From an uncultured Oleiphilus sp. (GTDB lineage: Bacteria > Pseudomonadota > Gammaproteobacteria > Pseudomonadales > Oleiphilaceae), in NCBI GenBank assembly GCA_913020045.1, contig CAJWBE010000002.1, positions 62,001 to 126,000 of the forward strand: 64,000 bases of DNA. The letters are read 5' to 3'. A program made the translations under genes and the position numbers. The notes beneath the pieces were generated by a model. That model searched no databases and had not been told where the DNA came from. It saw only the letters and a list, made by a program, of their open reading frames with translations. The stretch's first letter is position 1. Each line of letters starts with the position of its first letter. This document shows positions 31,208 to 40,679 of this stretch, in pieces.

Positions 31208-32425
31208 TTATCCTTGTGGTTCGTTTGCAGCCGAAGGGTCTAGATCGTGTTGCAGTTTTGCGATTGCTTTTTGGCTGATTTGTCGCACGCGTTCTCCTGA
31301 CAGAGAAAGCGTTTCACTAATTTCTTTCAAGGTGTAACTCTTTGACGTTCCGAAGCCATACCGCATTCTCAATATCGTCTGCGTTCGCTGATCTAGGCGC
31401 TGAAGCGCATGTTCAAGTATTGCTTTGTGAGTTAATAAATGGGTTGAGAAGTCTTGAGCATTTGATTCCAGTGCCTGATGATCTTCTGGGTTGACGCTGC
31501 TCGTATACAGGTCTTGAGTATCGGCGCTGGGCGCTATATTTGCCACGATGTGGGCCTGCGTATATTCGAGAGAAGCGGGCAAGCACTTTTCTAATTCATG
31601 TCCTCTTAATGGCCGCGCTAACTGCTGTTCTAGCGTCATGCGCGCCTTGTCGACAACTGCCTTTTCTCTGAGCTGGCGGAAAGGCTTTCGAACTAAGTGA
31701 GTCTGTTTATCTAAGGCGTTGTGTATTGATTGACTTATCACGCGATAGGCGTAGGTTGAAAACAGGAATCCTTTTGCTGGTTCATACCGTTCAATCGCTT
31801 TCATAAGTCCCAAGCTACCTTCTTGAACTAGGTCTTCATGTGGTAAACCCAGAAATCTAAAACGGAAGGCGACACTGTAGACCAGCCTGAGATTGGCATT
31901 GGTTAGTTTGTTGCGTTGCGCACGGTACTGCTGCTGCGATGTTTTGAGGGCATCAAGAACTTTGTAATGCACGCTAGACCGACTAAGCGTTCTGCCCTGA
32001 CCTGATCGTAAGGACTGAGATACAGCGGAAACGATCATATGATGGGGGACAGACCATTCGGCTAGTCGTCGTTTTAAACGTTGTTGGCGCTGCCGAAACC
32101 CTTGCGACTCTTGCAAGTAATAGACGGTTTCTAAGGCATCAATGAGACCCAGAAGATCAAGCGCAGCAGCGGTTCGCTCAGTGTCGATTGTTTGGCTATA
32201 ACGTTTGGCCTCTTCTTCCGTCAATTCAACAATGTCTTTCAGAAGCTCCAGAGAGTGAGCGTCTGCAGTTAACAGGGCTAATTGCGATAGGCTGGATGAA
32301 CGCATGTTTTGATAGGCGCGTTGCTCTTGCTTTACTGTCATCCTTGGCAGAGCATACGCTTGCTTGATCGGTGAATCAGGTTCACCGTCGGCGGAGTAGG
32401 TTAAAGGTTCAGAAGCGTGTTTCAT
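31208..32425 (-). CDS. Sigma-70 family RNA polymerase sigma factor (alternative, RpoD-related)
   Basis: Region 2 LVQEGSLGLMKAIERYEPAKGFLFSTYAYRVI; region 4 LKEISETLSLSGERVRQISQKAIAKL. Confidence 0.92.
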   Translation of the reverse strand: MKHASEPLTYSADGEPDSPIKQAYALPRMTVKQEQRAYQNMRSSSLSQLALLTADAHSLELLKDIVELTEEEAKRYSQTIDTERTAAALDLLGLIDALETVYYLQESQGFRQRQQRLKRRLAEWSVPHHMIVSAVSQSLRSGQGRTLSRSSVHYKVLDALKTSQQQYRAQRNKLTNANLRLVYSVAFRFRFLGLPHEDLVQEGSLGLMKAIERYEPAKGFLFSTYAYRVISQSIHNALDKQTHLVRKPFRQLREKAVVDKARMTLEQQLARPLRGHELEKCLPASLEYTQAHIVANIAPSADTQDLYTSSVNPEDHQALESNAQDFSTHLLTHKAILEHALQRLDQRTQTILRMRYGFGTSKSYTLKEISETLSLSGERVRQISQKAIAKLQHDLDPSAANEPQG

Positions 32426-32440
32426 CGGGCTACGTTCAGT

Positions 32441-32464
32441 GGAGTATGTATCAACGAATACTCC
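32441..32464. promoter_or_regulatory. Inverted repeat just upstream of sigma factor start
   Basis: ggagtat-N10-atactcc, perfect 7-bp arms, 16 nt from ATG (rc). Confidence 0.4.
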
Positions 32465-32551
32465 AAAGACCGTGAATTAGATCACCTAAGCCGCGAACTT
32501 ATTCGCGAATGATGCTCTGATGATCTATCTATCGGTGCCGTCTTGAGGGCC

Positions 32552-33535
32552 TTATTTGCGGGCGATAAATGTTGCGCGCTTGGGCGCCGGATAGCCTTCA
32601 ATGGTTCTAGATGGGTCGTCTGGATCTAGGAAATCCTTCAGCGACTGAAAGCTCATCCACTCAGTTGCACGCTGTTCTTCGAGACTGGTGACGTTGTTTT
32701 CGACGCAGCGAACATCAGAAAATCCGGCGCGCCTTAGCCAGAGTTCTAAGGTCGGTATAGACGGGATAAACCAAACATTTCGCATCATCGAATAGCGGTC
32801 TTCAGGAACTAAGGAATAGCCCAGTTCGCCATCGGTAACAAGTGTTTCAAGGACCAACTCTCCGCCTTTTCTGAGGGTGCCTTTGAGTTCTAGCAAATGA
32901 TCAATAGGTGAGCGCCGATGATAAAGCACGCCCATTGAAAATGTGGTGTCAAACGCTTCTAAATTAGCCGTGACATCCTCCATGCGAACGGGCAGCAGGT
33001 GGATGGGGGCAGTAGGGCCGCAGTATTTCTTTATGGCTTCAAATTGCATCAAAAATAGATTGCTGGGATCAATGCCGACCACTCTCGCTGCGCCATCACC
33101 AAGCATCCGCCAGCAGTGATATCCAGAGCCACAGCCAACGTCGAGAATGACGCGATTATGTAAGGGGCTAATGTGCTCTTTGATCCGATCCCATTTCCAG
33201 TCTGAGCGCCACTCGGTATCGATATGTGTGCCGAATAGCTCAAATGGCCCTTTGCGCCAAGGAGACAGGCCACGCAGGCCGGCCTCAAGTTGTTGCTGTT
33301 GTTCGGCTATTAATTTGGTGCTGTCAGCGCCGACTCTTGCTTGATCTATATTGACGTTTTCGGGGGCGATATCAGGCAGGGAGTTGAGGGCGTCAAGCCA
33401 TCTTTTAAGGTCTCCATGGGGTTTGTCTTGGAGCTTGTGTTTCAGCAAGGGCTCCAAGGAATCCAACCATCGCGCTAATTTTGTCTCACGCATAAAAGCA
33501 AAAAGGTCTTGGTAAGTTTCTTGATAGTCAAACAT
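32552..33535 (-). CDS. cmoB: tRNA U34 carboxymethyltransferase
   Basis: CmoB-type SAM domain [17 protein letters not shown]; adjacent to cmoA. Confidence 0.95.
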   Translation of the reverse strand: MFDYQETYQDLFAFMRETKLARWLDSLEPLLKHKLQDKPHGDLKRWLDALNSLPDIAPENVNIDQARVGADSTKLIAEQQQQLEAGLRGLSPWRKGPFELFGTHIDTEWRSDWKWDRIKEHISPLHNRVILDVGCGSGYHCWRMLGDGAARVVGIDPSNLFLMQFEAIKKYCGPTAPIHLLPVRMEDVTANLEAFDTTFSMGVLYHRRSPIDHLLELKGTLRKGGELVLETLVTDGELGYSLVPEDRYSMMRNVWFIPSIPTLELWLRRAGFSDVRCVENNVTSLEEQRATEWMSFQSLKDFLDPDDPSRTIEGYPAPKRATFIARK

Positions 33536-33546
33536 TGAGAATACGC

Positions 33547-34281
33547 TTACTTGATGGCGAGGATAGAGGAGAAATTAAAGCACTGGTACCAGTTGTTGGC
33601 CGAGCTAAAACCGCAGTCGCTTAGCCTTTGCAAATGGTCGTTTGTGGTTTCTGGAACTAAAACGTTTTCGATCGCCGTGCGTTTTTGACTGATCTCAAGG
33701 TCGCTGTAACCATTGGCCTTTTTGAAAAGCCAATGCAGTTCTTCCAAGTGGCTTTGGGCGTTTGCATCTTCGAGCTTTATCTTTTCCGACAGAATGAGTG
33801 CGCCGCCAGGCAATAATGCGTTCGATATTTTTTGCAGAAGCGTTGCACGTTCTTCTTTTGCTAAAAACTGAAGCGTAAAATTAAGCGTCACGACAGAGCA
33901 GGGCTCAAATTCTATCTCCTGAATATCGGCACAGAACAATTCAACAGGAGTTGGGTCATTGTCCAGTTCTATATAGTGATGGCAGCGCTCAAGCATTGAT
34001 GCAGAATTGTCGATACCGACAAGCTTGCAGCGTTTGTTCTTCAGACCATGACGCATCGCCAATGTCGATGCGCCGAGTGAGCAGCCAAGGTCGTAGCAAA
34101 CTGAGTCGTCCAATGCATATTGTTCCGTGATTAAGCCGATCATCGGAATGATCGTGGTATAGCCGGGAACGGAGCGCTGGATCATATCCGGGAACACACG
34201 GGCGACGGCTTCGTCGAACGCAAAATCATTGACGGTGCTCAGTGGTGATGAAAACAATTTGTCGGGGCGTTGATCGGTCAT
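33547..34281 (-). CDS. cmoA: Carboxy-SAM synthase
   Basis: [50 protein letters not shown]. Confidence 0.96.
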   Translation of the reverse strand: MTDQRPDKLFSSPLSTVNDFAFDEAVARVFPDMIQRSVPGYTTIIPMIGLITEQYALDDSVCYDLGCSLGASTLAMRHGLKNKRCKLVGIDNSASMLERCHHYIELDNDPTPVELFCADIQEIEFEPCSVVTLNFTLQFLAKEERATLLQKISNALLPGGALILSEKIKLEDANAQSHLEELHWLFKKANGYSDLEISQKRTAIENVLVPETTNDHLQRLSDCGFSSANNWYQCFNFSSILAIK

Positions 34282-34304
34282 CGTTTGAAGTACTTTCGCT
34301 TAAA

Positions 34305-34637
34305 CTATGGGAGGGTTGTTAGCTTACATTTTACACCACGATTTTTGTAATCGACGACCAGCCCAAGTAAATTTTTGTTGTCGTCGGCACCGATCAAGAG
34401 ATAGCCGTCTACACATTGTGCGGTTTGGTTTGAAGGCTTGCGAGATAGCCGATACGGATCTTCTGACTCTTGATCAATGAGAATGGCTTGGTACTGGCTT
34501 ACCGGAAAGTCCGCTTTGTCATCATTGTGTTTGATTCTGCCCTGTGACTCCAGAAAAACAAATGTGATGATTACCGCGATTACCGCACTTGCGATTGCGA
34601 CGACGGCAGTATTCGGGCTAGCTTTCTCTTTGCTCAT
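34305..34637 (-). CDS. Hypothetical single-TM protein
   Basis: ORF between cmoA and srkA; ATG 34637 (MSKEKASPNTAVVAIASAVIAVIITFVFL) more plausible than 34670. Confidence 0.6.
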   Translation of the reverse strand: MSKEKASPNTAVVAIASAVIAVIITFVFLESQGRIKHNDDKADFPVSQYQAILIDQESEDPYRLSRKPSNQTAQCVDGYLLIGADDNKNLLGLVVDYKNRGVKCKLTTLP

Positions 34638-34677
34638 GTGACGTTTTACCTTTTTCTGTTTGTCTAACAAGCGCCCC

Positions 34678-35655
34678 CTAGGGCATTAGTCTTAGCGGTG
34701 GCTCGTGCAGCGCAGCAAATTGCTCTCGCAGTTCTAGTATGTGTTCAGACCAATATCGCTCTGTGTTGAACCACGGAAAGTGCATTGGGAATGCAGGGTC
34801 GGTCCAGCGTCTTGCTAGCCACGCAGCGTAATGCATCATGCGCAAGGTGCGCAGCGCTTCGACTAGGTTTAATTCGCGCGGGTCGAATTCGCAAAACTCT
34901 TCGTAACCCTCAACTAACTCGATTAATTGGCCACTTTGTTGTTGGGCATCGCCTGAGAGCATCAGCCAAAGGTCTTGCACGGCGGGTCCCATGATGCAGT
35001 CATCAAAGTCGACAAAATGCGCGAGGTCGTCGCGCCACAGAATATTGCTGAGGTGGCAGTCGCCATGCAGCCTTTGCGTGCTGAATGGCGTTGACTCCCA
35101 AATGGACGTCACTTTTTCAATGATGTCATGAGTCAATGATTCGTAGGCGGGCTTTAGGGACTCGGATATGAAATTGTTCTCGAGAATGAATGCGCGACTG
35201 TCTTCTGCCCACACTTTAATCGACAGGGCGCGGCGGTGTTCGAACGGCTTTGATCGACCAATTTGATGCATTCTGCCGATATTTCGACCGATACGGAACA
35301 GTGTGTCCGGCATTTCGATCTCGGGCGCATAGCCGCCTTGCCTTGGAAAAAGCGCAAAGCGATAACCGTCATGCTCATGCAAGGTCTTGCCTTGGTAGGC
35401 AAGTGGTGCGATCACGGAAAGTTCATGTGACTGAAGTTCAAGCGTAAAGTCATGCTCTTCTTGAATCGCTTCGTTGGTCCACCGATCCGGTCGATAGAAC
35501 TTCGCAATTAAAGGGGCAGACTCTTCGATACCGACTTGGTAAACACGGTTCTCGTAGCTGTTCAAAGGGAATATTCTCTGATCACTCAGCATTCCAAGAG
35601 ATTCGACTGCGTCCATCACGAGATCTGGCGTCAGGCGTTCGTATGCATGGTTCAA
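34678..35655 (-). CDS. srkA: SrkA/YihE-type stress-response serine/threonine kinase
   Basis: RLHGDCHLSNILWRDDLAHFVDFDDCIMGPAVQDLWLML. Confidence 0.9.
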   Translation of the reverse strand: MNHAYERLTPDLVMDAVESLGMLSDQRIFPLNSYENRVYQVGIEESAPLIAKFYRPDRWTNEAIQEEHDFTLELQSHELSVIAPLAYQGKTLHEHDGYRFALFPRQGGYAPEIEMPDTLFRIGRNIGRMHQIGRSKPFEHRRALSIKVWAEDSRAFILENNFISESLKPAYESLTHDIIEKVTSIWESTPFSTQRLHGDCHLSNILWRDDLAHFVDFDDCIMGPAVQDLWLMLSGDAQQQSGQLIELVEGYEEFCEFDPRELNLVEALRTLRMMHYAAWLARRWTDPAFPMHFPWFNTERYWSEHILELREQFAALHEPPLRLMP

Positions 35656-35799
35656 AGTTAACTACCGCGTCTTAAAAAACGCGGATTGTAGCATTCTTGG
35701 GTGCAGGCTGGGCATAAACTGCAAAGAGTTTTGTTCGCAGTCATTGATCATTTCTTGATGACGCTTATCGCGGGCATGAAAATTGTCAGGTATGCCGCA

Positions 35800-36372
35800 T
35801 TATTCTGGTGGGAGTAAGTCTTTAATAATTTCGTAAAGCGCTGGCCGTCCAGTTTGTATTTCGTTGACGGATAATCCCTCTAGCGAATGCGGGTATTTCA
35901 ACCAAGCCGTGGTTTCATGGATAAAATAATGCGGTATACGGTCTGTTAGATTCCGAGCTGGTTTGTAATACGGAACCGCCACGCGAACTTGGTTGGGCAT
36001 GTTCTTGCGGGTTCTTTTGATGAGTTCATTGATAATTGCATCAATTGAACGGCCTGTATCGAACACGTCATCGACGATCAACAAACGGTCATGTTGCTCT
36101 AGGTTCTTAACGAGATAGCTTAGGCCGTGTATACGGACGGTCTTGTTTTGCTGATCAATTCCCGTCGTATAAGACGACGTGCGAATGGCGATGTTATCTG
36201 TTTCAATTCCGTGAACTGCTAAAAACTCCTGGACCGCAATGCCAATTGGAGCGCCGCCTCGCCACAAGGCGATAATAAAGGTGGGGCGATAACCGCTACT
36301 TAGTACTTTGGACGCGAGTTTGAACGAGTCTTTTAAAAGGCTTTCTGCGCTAATAAATAGTTTGTCGTTCAT
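35800..36372 (-). CDS. Phosphoribosyltransferase (COG2236-like)
   Basis: LLIVDDVFDTGRSIDAI PRPP-loop. Confidence 0.85.
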   Translation of the reverse strand: MNDKLFISAESLLKDSFKLASKVLSSGYRPTFIIALWRGGAPIGIAVQEFLAVHGIETDNIAIRTSSYTTGIDQQNKTVRIHGLSYLVKNLEQHDRLLIVDDVFDTGRSIDAIINELIKRTRKNMPNQVRVAVPYYKPARNLTDRIPHYFIHETTAWLKYPHSLEGLSVNEIQTGRPALYEIIKDLLPPE

Positions 36373-36550
36373 GGCTAGTGTCGCTGGATGATTGAAATGG
36401 TCTCGCTCGCAGCCGCGATATTACCGTACCGCACTACCTTGGTTTTTATACCGGACTCCGATGATGGTATTGCAAGACTATGCCGATGTCAGCTATTTTC
36501 ATTTCCCTAGCGTCTGTGCACATACACTAACAACAGGACACGCATTTACG

Positions 36551-37147
36551 ATGGTCGAGACTAAGCGCTTTTTGCAAGAGGAGTCGTTAATCGAAGATTC
36601 TTTTCGTCTAGCGACTGAGGTTTTTAGGAGTGGGTTTAAACCGACATTTATCGTTGGACTGTGGCGGGGTGGCAGCTCGGTAGGGATCTACGTTCAAGAG
36701 TGCCTGCAGTATTTGGGCATAGAAACGGATCATGTTTCGCTGCGTACCTCGTATCGCGGACGGCCACATTACAAGGCGATGGTCGATAATCCTCAGCAGA
36801 TACGCGTGCATGGTGCGCAGTATCTGGTCGAAAACCTAAATGCCGATGACAAGCTCCTTATCGTGGATGATGTCTATAGCTCTGGAAACAGCATTCATGC
36901 CGTACTTTCGCGCTTGAATAAGCACCTCAAACGAAATATGCCGACGGATGTGCGGGTAGCATGTTTGTATCAACGGAAAAATGTTCGTTGTCATTCAAAC
37001 GGACCGGACTATTGTCTACATGAGACGGAGGATTGGTTGGTCTTCCCTTATGAACTGAGTGGATTGACGCTCGCTGAAGTGCGCGATCATAAACCGGCGG
37101 TGGCGGGCTTTATTCAATCTGATATTTTTGTTCATGACGTGCTTTGA
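36551..37147 (+). CDS. Phosphoribosyltransferase paralog with variant PRPP loop
   Basis: LLIVDDVYSSGNSIHAV; clear alignment to the 35800-36372 product; ATG 36551 (MVETKRFLQEE) preferred over ORF-track 36392. Confidence 0.8.
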   Translation: MVETKRFLQEESLIEDSFRLATEVFRSGFKPTFIVGLWRGGSSVGIYVQECLQYLGIETDHVSLRTSYRGRPHYKAMVDNPQQIRVHGAQYLVENLNADDKLLIVDDVYSSGNSIHAVLSRLNKHLKRNMPTDVRVACLYQRKNVRCHSNGPDYCLHETEDWLVFPYELSGLTLAEVRDHKPAVAGFIQSDIFVHDVL

Positions 37148-37178
37148 ATGCTTCGCAGCGAGTTATAGAGAGTCTACG

Positions 37179-38351
37179 TTAGCTGTCTATTTTGTCTTTG
37201 GGCGCTGTTGTGTCTGAGCTAATTGAATCGGTAGGCGCTTCATTGGTCGCGCCGTCTTTTGGCGCAGAGGTAAAAAGATCTAGCTGAGTAGACATGCCTG
37301 ACGCCAAGCCTTGGTTGAAAGCAACTCCGATACCTAGTAGACGAACGGGTTTGCTGCTGCGTTTCCAGGCTTCACTTATCATGGCTTGATAGGCCTGCTT
37401 GTCGTCCCAGTCTTCTTGATGACTTGCGAGGCGTTTTTCAAGCGTGGTTTGAGTGAAATCGTGGAATTTAACCTTAACCACTCGCTTGGCAACTAGCTTA
37501 CTCATCTTGCTGCGTTCGACGCGCTCGCGAAGCTCGTCTAACAGGCTCAGGGTTCGTTCCTGTATTTCTGACTCATTCGCAATGTCATTTGAGTATGTGT
37601 GTTCAACGGATAAAGACTTGCGTATGCGCGACGTCTGCACGGGACGCTCATCCACGCCATTGGCCAATTGAATTAAGCGATGACCCTGTTTGCCAAACTT
37701 TTCGGTTAAACGTTTGGCGTCATAAGCCAATATATCGGCGCATGTTTGAATTCCCATGTGCGCAAGTTTCTGGCTGGTGACTTTACCGACGCCGTTTATT
37801 TTTGAAACATCGAGTTCAAGAACAAACGCTTCAACTTCGTCGGGCGTGATAACAAACGTGCCATTTGGTTTGCGCCAGTCACTCGCTATTTTGGCAAGAA
37901 ATTTGTTCGGCGCGACACCGGCGGAAACCGTGATACCGAGCTCACGTTTTACGTCGCCACGAATAGCGTTGGCGATGCGAGTCGCACTGCCTTGAAAGTC
38001 GGTGCATTGAGACACATCTAGATAGGCTTCATCGAGTGATAATGGTTCTATTAAGCTGGTGTAGCGCCCAAATATGTCGTGCATTCGTGCTGATACTTGC
38101 TTATAGAGCGGAAAGTTAGGCGTTACAAATACTAAGTCCGGACACAATCGTAATGCATGCGCTGCTGGCATGGCGGAGCGCACGCCGAACTGCCGTGCAA
38201 TATAATTGCAGGTCGCGATGACGCCACGTCGGTCTGGCTTTCCTCCCACTGCAACGGGGACTTTTGTCAGCGCAGGGTTCTGTTGCATCTCGACAGATGC
38301 ATAAAACGCATCGGCGTCTACATGAATGATTTTACGCTGGTGTGAGGTCAC
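37179..38351 (-). CDS. dinB: DNA polymerase IV
   Basis: KIIHVDADAFYASVEMQQNP, SLDEAYLDV; GTG at 38351 likely start (ORF track 38420 adds an atypical N-terminus). Confidence 0.93.
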   Translation of the reverse strand: MTSHQRKIIHVDADAFYASVEMQQNPALTKVPVAVGGKPDRRGVIATCNYIARQFGVRSAMPAAHALRLCPDLVFVTPNFPLYKQVSARMHDIFGRYTSLIEPLSLDEAYLDVSQCTDFQGSATRIANAIRGDVKRELGITVSAGVAPNKFLAKIASDWRKPNGTFVITPDEVEAFVLELDVSKINGVGKVTSQKLAHMGIQTCADILAYDAKRLTEKFGKQGHRLIQLANGVDERPVQTSRIRKSLSVEHTYSNDIANESEIQERTLSLLDELRERVERSKMSKLVAKRVVKVKFHDFTQTTLEKRLASHQEDWDDKQAYQAMISEAWKRSSKPVRLLGIGVAFNQGLASGMSTQLDLFTSAPKDGATNEAPTDSISSDTTAPKDKIDS

Positions 38352-38570
38352 GATTAATGAAGTAATTGGCTTTAAGATGAATATAGGTTTTAGCAGGATC
38401 CATGCTAAATGGCGAGACAAAAAATATTCCTGTATTCGTGGGCAAAGAGAAATAGCGAGAGAGTGGTATTTGAGCGCTTGGCTTCGTGATATCTTTTAAA
38501 AAAAGTGGTCGCCACGCTTGGTCGTCTATAGTCAGTCGGCAGTAATCGTATTTAGCAAAATGGATTAAGA

Positions 38571-39704
38571 TTGGAAACGTTCAATGTAGATGTTTTGGTA
38601 ATTGGGGCAGGGGTGATTGGCCTTGCAGTCGCGCGCGAGCTGGCGCGTCATTGTCGAGGAACCGAAACGCAAGTTTGGTTGATGGACCAGCGTGAGTCGT
38701 TTGGCATGGAGACGTCTTCACGAAACAGTGAGGTTATTCATGCAGGAATCTACTATCCGCCCGGTAGCTTGAAGGCGAAGTTATGCGTGAAAGGCCGAGA
38801 CCAACTTTACCATTATTGCGAAAGTAAGCAGATACCCTATCAACGCTGCGGCAAACTCATTGTGGCTGGATCTGAAGGCCAGCAAGCACAATTGCAGCAC
38901 ATAATGGATAATGCAGTGGCCAACGGGGTGGATGACTTGCAATGGCTGGATGAGGCGGCGTTGCGCGCATTAGAACCTGAGCTCAGCGGTCTTAGTGCTC
39001 TGTTGTCTCCTTCGACGGGCGTGATCGATAGTCATGCCTACATGAGTCAGTTATTAGCGGATTTTGAGGCCGAAGGCGGGCATTTTGTTGCGCGCAGCGA
39101 ACTAAGCTTCATTCGTGCAACGGATGCTGGAACGCAGTGGGAGATAGTTGGACAGGATGCACTTCTTCTCGCAAAAACTTGTGTTAATTCGGCAGGTTTG
39201 TACGCAGCAGAAATTCTATCAGACAGCACCGTAAAGGCGCCTAACGTAACCTTCGCGAAAGGTGAGTATTTTAGTTACGGCGCTCGCGTGCCCTTTAAAC
39301 ATCTAGTTTATCCTGTGCCTGAAGAGGGTGGGCTGGGTGTTCATTTGACTATGGATATGAGTGGCGCGGCGAAATTCGGGCCTGATGTCACATGGCTGTC
39401 CCGTGACCAAAAAGCGGCGGATTTAGATTATCAAGTCAAGTCGTCCAAACGTGAGCAGTTCGCGATCGCTATTTCATCTTACTGGCCAGGAGTGGATGCA
39501 ACTTCGTTACTGCCTGACTATGCGGGTGTTCGCCCCAAATTAAGCCAGTGTGGAGAGCCTCCAGCAGATTTTTTGATTCAAAGCTCTAACGACCATGGTA
39601 TCGCCGGCTTGGTTAACATGTTCGGCATGGAGTCACCCGGCCTTACCGCCTCGTTAGCCATTGCTGAGTATGTTCGCGAGTTAGTATTGTGTCGCGCTGA
39701 GTGA
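38571..39704 (+). CDS. FAD-dependent oxidoreductase, L-2-hydroxyglutarate oxidase-like
   Basis: DVLVIGAGVIGLAVARELA, TSSRNSEVIHAGIYYPPGSLKA; TTG start. Confidence 0.88.
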   Translation: METFNVDVLVIGAGVIGLAVARELARHCRGTETQVWLMDQRESFGMETSSRNSEVIHAGIYYPPGSLKAKLCVKGRDQLYHYCESKQIPYQRCGKLIVAGSEGQQAQLQHIMDNAVANGVDDLQWLDEAALRALEPELSGLSALLSPSTGVIDSHAYMSQLLADFEAEGGHFVARSELSFIRATDAGTQWEIVGQDALLLAKTCVNSAGLYAAEILSDSTVKAPNVTFAKGEYFSYGARVPFKHLVYPVPEEGGLGVHLTMDMSGAAKFGPDVTWLSRDQKAADLDYQVKSSKREQFAIAISSYWPGVDATSLLPDYAGVRPKLSQCGEPPADFLIQSSNDHGIAGLVNMFGMESPGLTASLAIAEYVRELVLCRAE

Positions 39705-39764
39705 GTTGGTGTTCTCGGCCTGATGCATGCGTGTCAATAGGGCAGTGGCTGTGCGGTGAAGGCT

Positions 39765-40565
39765 TTAGTTTTTAGGCGTTCTCGCCAATGCCCATATTTC
39801 GACGGTTTCCACACCATTTTCTTTCAATAACTGCGCGATCGTATGCGCTGTTGCCCCCGTGGTCACTACGTCGTCAATCAGCGTAACGTGCTTTGGCACG
39901 GCGCAAGGCTTAGTCGTAAAACTAAAACTGCCTTTTAAGTTCTTAACACGCTCTATTCTTTTAAGCCCTGCTTGGGATGATGTCACTTTATGCTTGCCAA
40001 TAATATCGAGGCGAACCGCCATATTCAGTCGGCTGGACAGCTTCTTTGCTAGCAACTCACTGTGATTATAACTGCGTTTTTTTTGCTGAGACCGAGCCAT
40101 GGGCACTGCCATGATGCATCGCTCGTCATGTGTCAACGATGCTACTCGATTGTGTTGATCATTCGTTGCTAGCGATTCTGAGTAAGCCATAAGATCGCAA
40201 AATACATTGGCATAACGGCGTTGGCCCAAATATTTAAAGCGCTGAATACATATGTCTATTGGGAATTGATAAATGAGTGGTGCGATAACCCTATCAAAAG
40301 CCGGTGGGCTTGCCTGACACTGCCCGCAGGCCTCACCAGACTGTGTTGCTGACGGCTCGGCACAGACAGGGCAAGAGTGTGTATTCCATGCCAAATCGAG
40401 AAGGCAGCCGGGACAGACTTTTTGCTTATTGCTAGTGCGTCCGAGGCAGAAAATACATTTACCCCGTTGCCGAAGGGAAGCTCCCACATTGTTAATCTTG
40501 GCAAACCTGTTAACCAAAAATTCAAATATGGTTGACAAGTTTTTGTTGGGTTTTATCATGTGCAT
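39765..40565 (-). CDS. comF: ComF family protein (phosphoribosyltransferase)
   Basis: Zn-finger-like CIFCLGR...CPGC...[24 protein letters not shown] at 40487 is an alternative start. Confidence 0.88.
   Translation of the reverse strand: MHMIKPNKNLSTIFEFLVNRFAKINNVGASLRQRGKCIFCLGRTSNKQKVCPGCLLDLAWNTHSCPVCAEPSATQSGEACGQCQASPPAFDRVIAPLIYQFPIDICIQRFKYLGQRRYANVFCDLMAYSESLATNDQHNRVASLTHDERCIMAVPMARSQQKKRSYNHSELLAKKLSSRLNMAVRLDIIGKHKVTSSQAGLKRIERVKNLKGSFSFTTKPCAVPKHVTLIDDVVTTGATAHTIAQLLKENGVETVEIWALARTPKN
40507..40538. promoter_or_regulatory. BirA operator-like site
   Basis: CTGTTAACC-N14-GGTTGACAA, resembles the bioO consensus TTGTAAACC-N14/15-GGTTTACAA; upstream of bioB. Confidence 0.75.
40532..40559 (+). 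promoter_or_regulatory. Predicted sigma70 promoter of bioB
   Basis: TTGACA (40532-40537) - 16 bp - TATCAT (40554-40559), overlapping the BirA-like site. Confidence 0.65.
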
Positions 40566-40679
40566 ATCCTTATGCGCGTTCAGGGCTTGTTTAGCGGCTG
40601 CTCGTGTATCTTTTACAGGACGCTAGTGAAGAATAATTTGTACTTTGCGTCAATTGCCGGTTTGAGTTTGGAGATAGAA

